Shown: piece by piece, positions 62,280-64,000 of the stretch
Numbering within the stretch: position 1 is the stretch's first letter
Layout: every line of letters starts with the position of its first letter
Assembly: GCA_026874595.1 (NCBI GenBank)
Contig: CM049306.1
Location: forward strand, 16,329,019 to 16,393,018
Direction: 5' to 3'
Length of the DNA stretch: 64,000 nucleotides
From: Sipunculus nudus
Lineage: Eukaryota; Annelida; Sipuncula; Golfingiida; Sipunculidae
Translations under genes and position numbers: made by a program
Notes under the pieces: model-generated
What the model was told of the DNA's origin: nothing
Databases searched by the model: none
The model's input: only the letters and a program-made list of their open reading frames with translations

Positions 62280-62960
62280 AGTCATGGGTCAGGTAGGACC
62301 CACACCTGGAAATCGCTGGCGCTACCTGCTGCGACAATGCCAGCCAAGTACCAACATCAAACAACCCAACTATTGCAACAGTTTGTAACTGGTTTCATTA
62401 ATTGTTAACAATCTAATCTAAGAGCCAGTTAGGCCATTAACAAGGGCATCCCACCTCGAGACGGAGGTCGCCTTGACACATAGTAGTGTTATCGATGGTA
62501 TGTCAGTCATTTATGTTAGGCCAGGCAGGGGTATAGCTGTTGATGAAACGAAAACAGCATCCCCCCACACCGGCGGCAGACCAGCAAGCGGGGCCTCCCC
62601 GAGTTTCTGCTCACGCCACCAGTTTTATCAGCACTCACCAGGCGTAGTTTCCTCACGCGACTTACTCTCCGGATTACATACTCAAATCCAATGTGCGATT
62701 TTCTAGTGTGCCCTCTTTTGGTCTTGCAGACAAAGAAATTCCACAGTTCCGGCGGACTCCTGAAGAGTTACATGTTGGGGCTTCGTACAAACCTTCACTC
62801 CGCACACCCACTCACAGGCTGTGTTTCAAATTAATTATTCATGAGGTCGGGACTTCCGGGTCGTGTAACGATGGGCTGTTCTCCCCGCAACAGTGATTCA
62901 GATGGATCCTTTTCACGCTTTACGCTAAAATGTTCGGAGACTGGGGATTCCCCTCGCTTG
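62280..62960 (-). promoter_or_regulatory. CpG-rich segment upstream of ERC exon 1, probable promoter/5' UTR
   Basis: Between about 62,280 and 62,960 the base composition changes. CpG dinucleotides and GC content are much higher than in the AT-rich surroundings (CACGCGAC, CCGGCGG, TTCCGGCGG). A consensus ETS/GABP-type core, ACTTCCGGGT (CCGGAAGT on the minus strand), lies near 62,850. The segment lies 400-1,100 bp upstream of the start codon of the only gene in the window. The transcription start and any 5' UTR splice were not determined. A divergent plus-strand gene starting here is possible, but I see no supported coding sequence for one. Confidence 0.45.
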
Positions 62961-63274
62961 AATGTAAACAAATCTAATGACGTTTTGTCAGGTTTGAGCG
63001 AGTCAAGCGTGATTTTATAAAGAAATCACAAGAAAATCCCAGGTGTAATTGATGCCGTGATATTTTCACATGCATCTCACGATTAATGTGTATAATAGAA
63101 ACGTAAACGAGATCAATGTTTTGTCATTCCTTTATTAAAGCTGGGACACTAGATAACACCATGATTGACCAAATTATTCATTCAAATGAATATATAGACT
63201 GGTCATATTGAAACAGATGAGAGTGATCGCAGAGCAGGGGCGTGAACAAAAAAGTTTGCACATAAAATGTTATA

Positions 63275-63276
<2 letters not shown>

Positions 63277-63351
<75 letters not shown>
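63277..63351. repeat. (TA)n microsatellite
   Basis: About 37 uninterrupted TA units, directly followed by the GATCGGGAT minisatellite. The open frames drawn through it on both strands are artefacts of the repeat. Confidence 0.97.
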
Positions 63352-63353
<2 letters not shown>

Positions 63354-63354
63354 T

Positions 63355-63600
63355 CAAGGCCCAGATCCCGATCTGGTCCAGCCCTTGTCCAGACTATATC
63401 CCGATCGGGGTTTAGGCCGGACCAAATCCTGATCGGGATCTTGTCTGGAGACCAATCGGGAATTGGTCCAGACCAAATCTCGATCGGGATCTGGGCTGGA
63501 CCAATTCCCGATTGGTCCACACCAAATCCTGCTTGGGATTCAGTCTGGCTTAAACCCAGATAGGGATCTGGTCTGGACCAGTTCCTGATTGAGATTCAAT
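63355..63600. repeat. Degenerate minisatellite built on CCGATCGGGAT/GGTCTGGACC
   Basis: Imperfect units of about 50 bp alternate GGTC(T/C)GGACCAA with a (C/T)CGATCGGGATCT core. Several units contain the palindrome GATC and inverted CCGAT/ATCGG. It is GC-richer than its surroundings and about 1.5 kb upstream of the ERC start. Confidence 0.75.
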
Positions 63601-63604
63601 GGCA

Positions 63605-64000
63605 GACTAGAGCAGGCTTTTGGAGAAAACATTATATATCATAAGGTTAAGACATGAAAATAATAAACCAAGTTGTGTGAAAAATTTTATTCTATATATT
63701 AATCTATGTAATAAAGATATGAATATATACGTATATATAGTTGAAAATGTTGATAAGAGAAGTTATAAATTGTTGGTTTTCATGAAATCAGGATTTTTCA
63801 CTTTAATGTAAGCTGTTCATGAGTTGGTTTGAAAACTGGGGACAGAAAACCTCATAAGATACCTTCTTATATATGTCATCCATCTAATTATTTATTCTAC
63901 CTACAAAACGCATAAAAAATATACACTTATTTACACAGTGAGTCAGCTTAAACCAGTTCATTTGTTGTATAAAAAATTGAATAAACAATCTGATGAAAAT
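63605..64000. other. Right-edge AT-rich sequence, no feature seen
   Basis: No coding or repeat signal that I can support. Confidence 0.5.

Noticed and set aside
63203-63563. Three open frames of 74-105 codons with IYIYIY runs
   Set aside because: Translation of the TA microsatellite and adjoining minisatellite.
1-64000. CRISPR arrays, operons or prokaryotic defence systems
   Set aside because: Interrupted genes, microsatellites and eukaryotic transposons show this is animal nuclear DNA; the tandem repeats have no spacer-repeat structure.

Overview
The window is animal nuclear DNA, AT-rich and gene-poor, and it holds one protein-coding gene. Three minus-strand exons (60,975-61,865, then 13,960-14,127, then 1,739-1,960) encode the N-terminal 427 residues of an ELKS/RAB6-interacting/CAST (ERC, fly Bruchpilot) active-zone scaffold. 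All junctions have GT-AG ends and are phase 0. The joined protein follows the vertebrate ERC order with no exon missing in between. The introns are about 46.8 kb and 12.0 kb, and the gene continues past the left edge. The start codon lies at 61,865. A CpG-rich, probably promoter/5' UTR segment lies upstream at about 62,280-62,960.

Most recognisable non-coding sequence is nested, non-autonomous transposons. At least four sequence families (called B, D, E and F here, plus a probable fifth, A) share one plan. They have a short 5' motif complementary to the 3' end, a core of tandem repeats (145, 180, 280, 300 or 325 bp), usually a GGAC-type tetranucleotide microsatellite, and a terminal 3' hairpin. 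This is the layout of the pearl/DINE-type elements (Helentron-associated elements) known from bivalves and flies. Together with the lophotrochozoan-looking ERC protein it suggests a mollusc, probably a bivalve. The species cannot be named from the sequence.

Layout from left to right: 1-930, family A tandem array; 1,739-1,960, ERC exon 3; 2,222-3,800, degenerate E-like element; 6,040-7,322, B copy 1; 7,409-10,428, pogo-like TIR pair with an E copy inside; 10,772-12,625, B copy 2 with an array of nuclear-receptor-like half sites; 13,960-14,127, ERC exon 2; 18,510-21,733, D copy 1 containing E and F fragments; 23,890-24,662, short E copy; 27,860-32,913, pogo/Tigger-like element split by D, which is itself split by E; 37,897-40,383, E copy; 40,888-41,360, 30-bp minisatellite; 42,560-43,560, F copy; 57,093-58,329, hAT element with target-site duplication and broken BED finger; 59,106-59,181, perfect long hairpin; 60,975-61,865, ERC exon 1; 63,277-63,600, TA microsatellite and GATCGGGAT minisatellite.

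The long stretches between these features are intron with no gene I can support. All protein homology calls come from reading the sequence; no database search was run.
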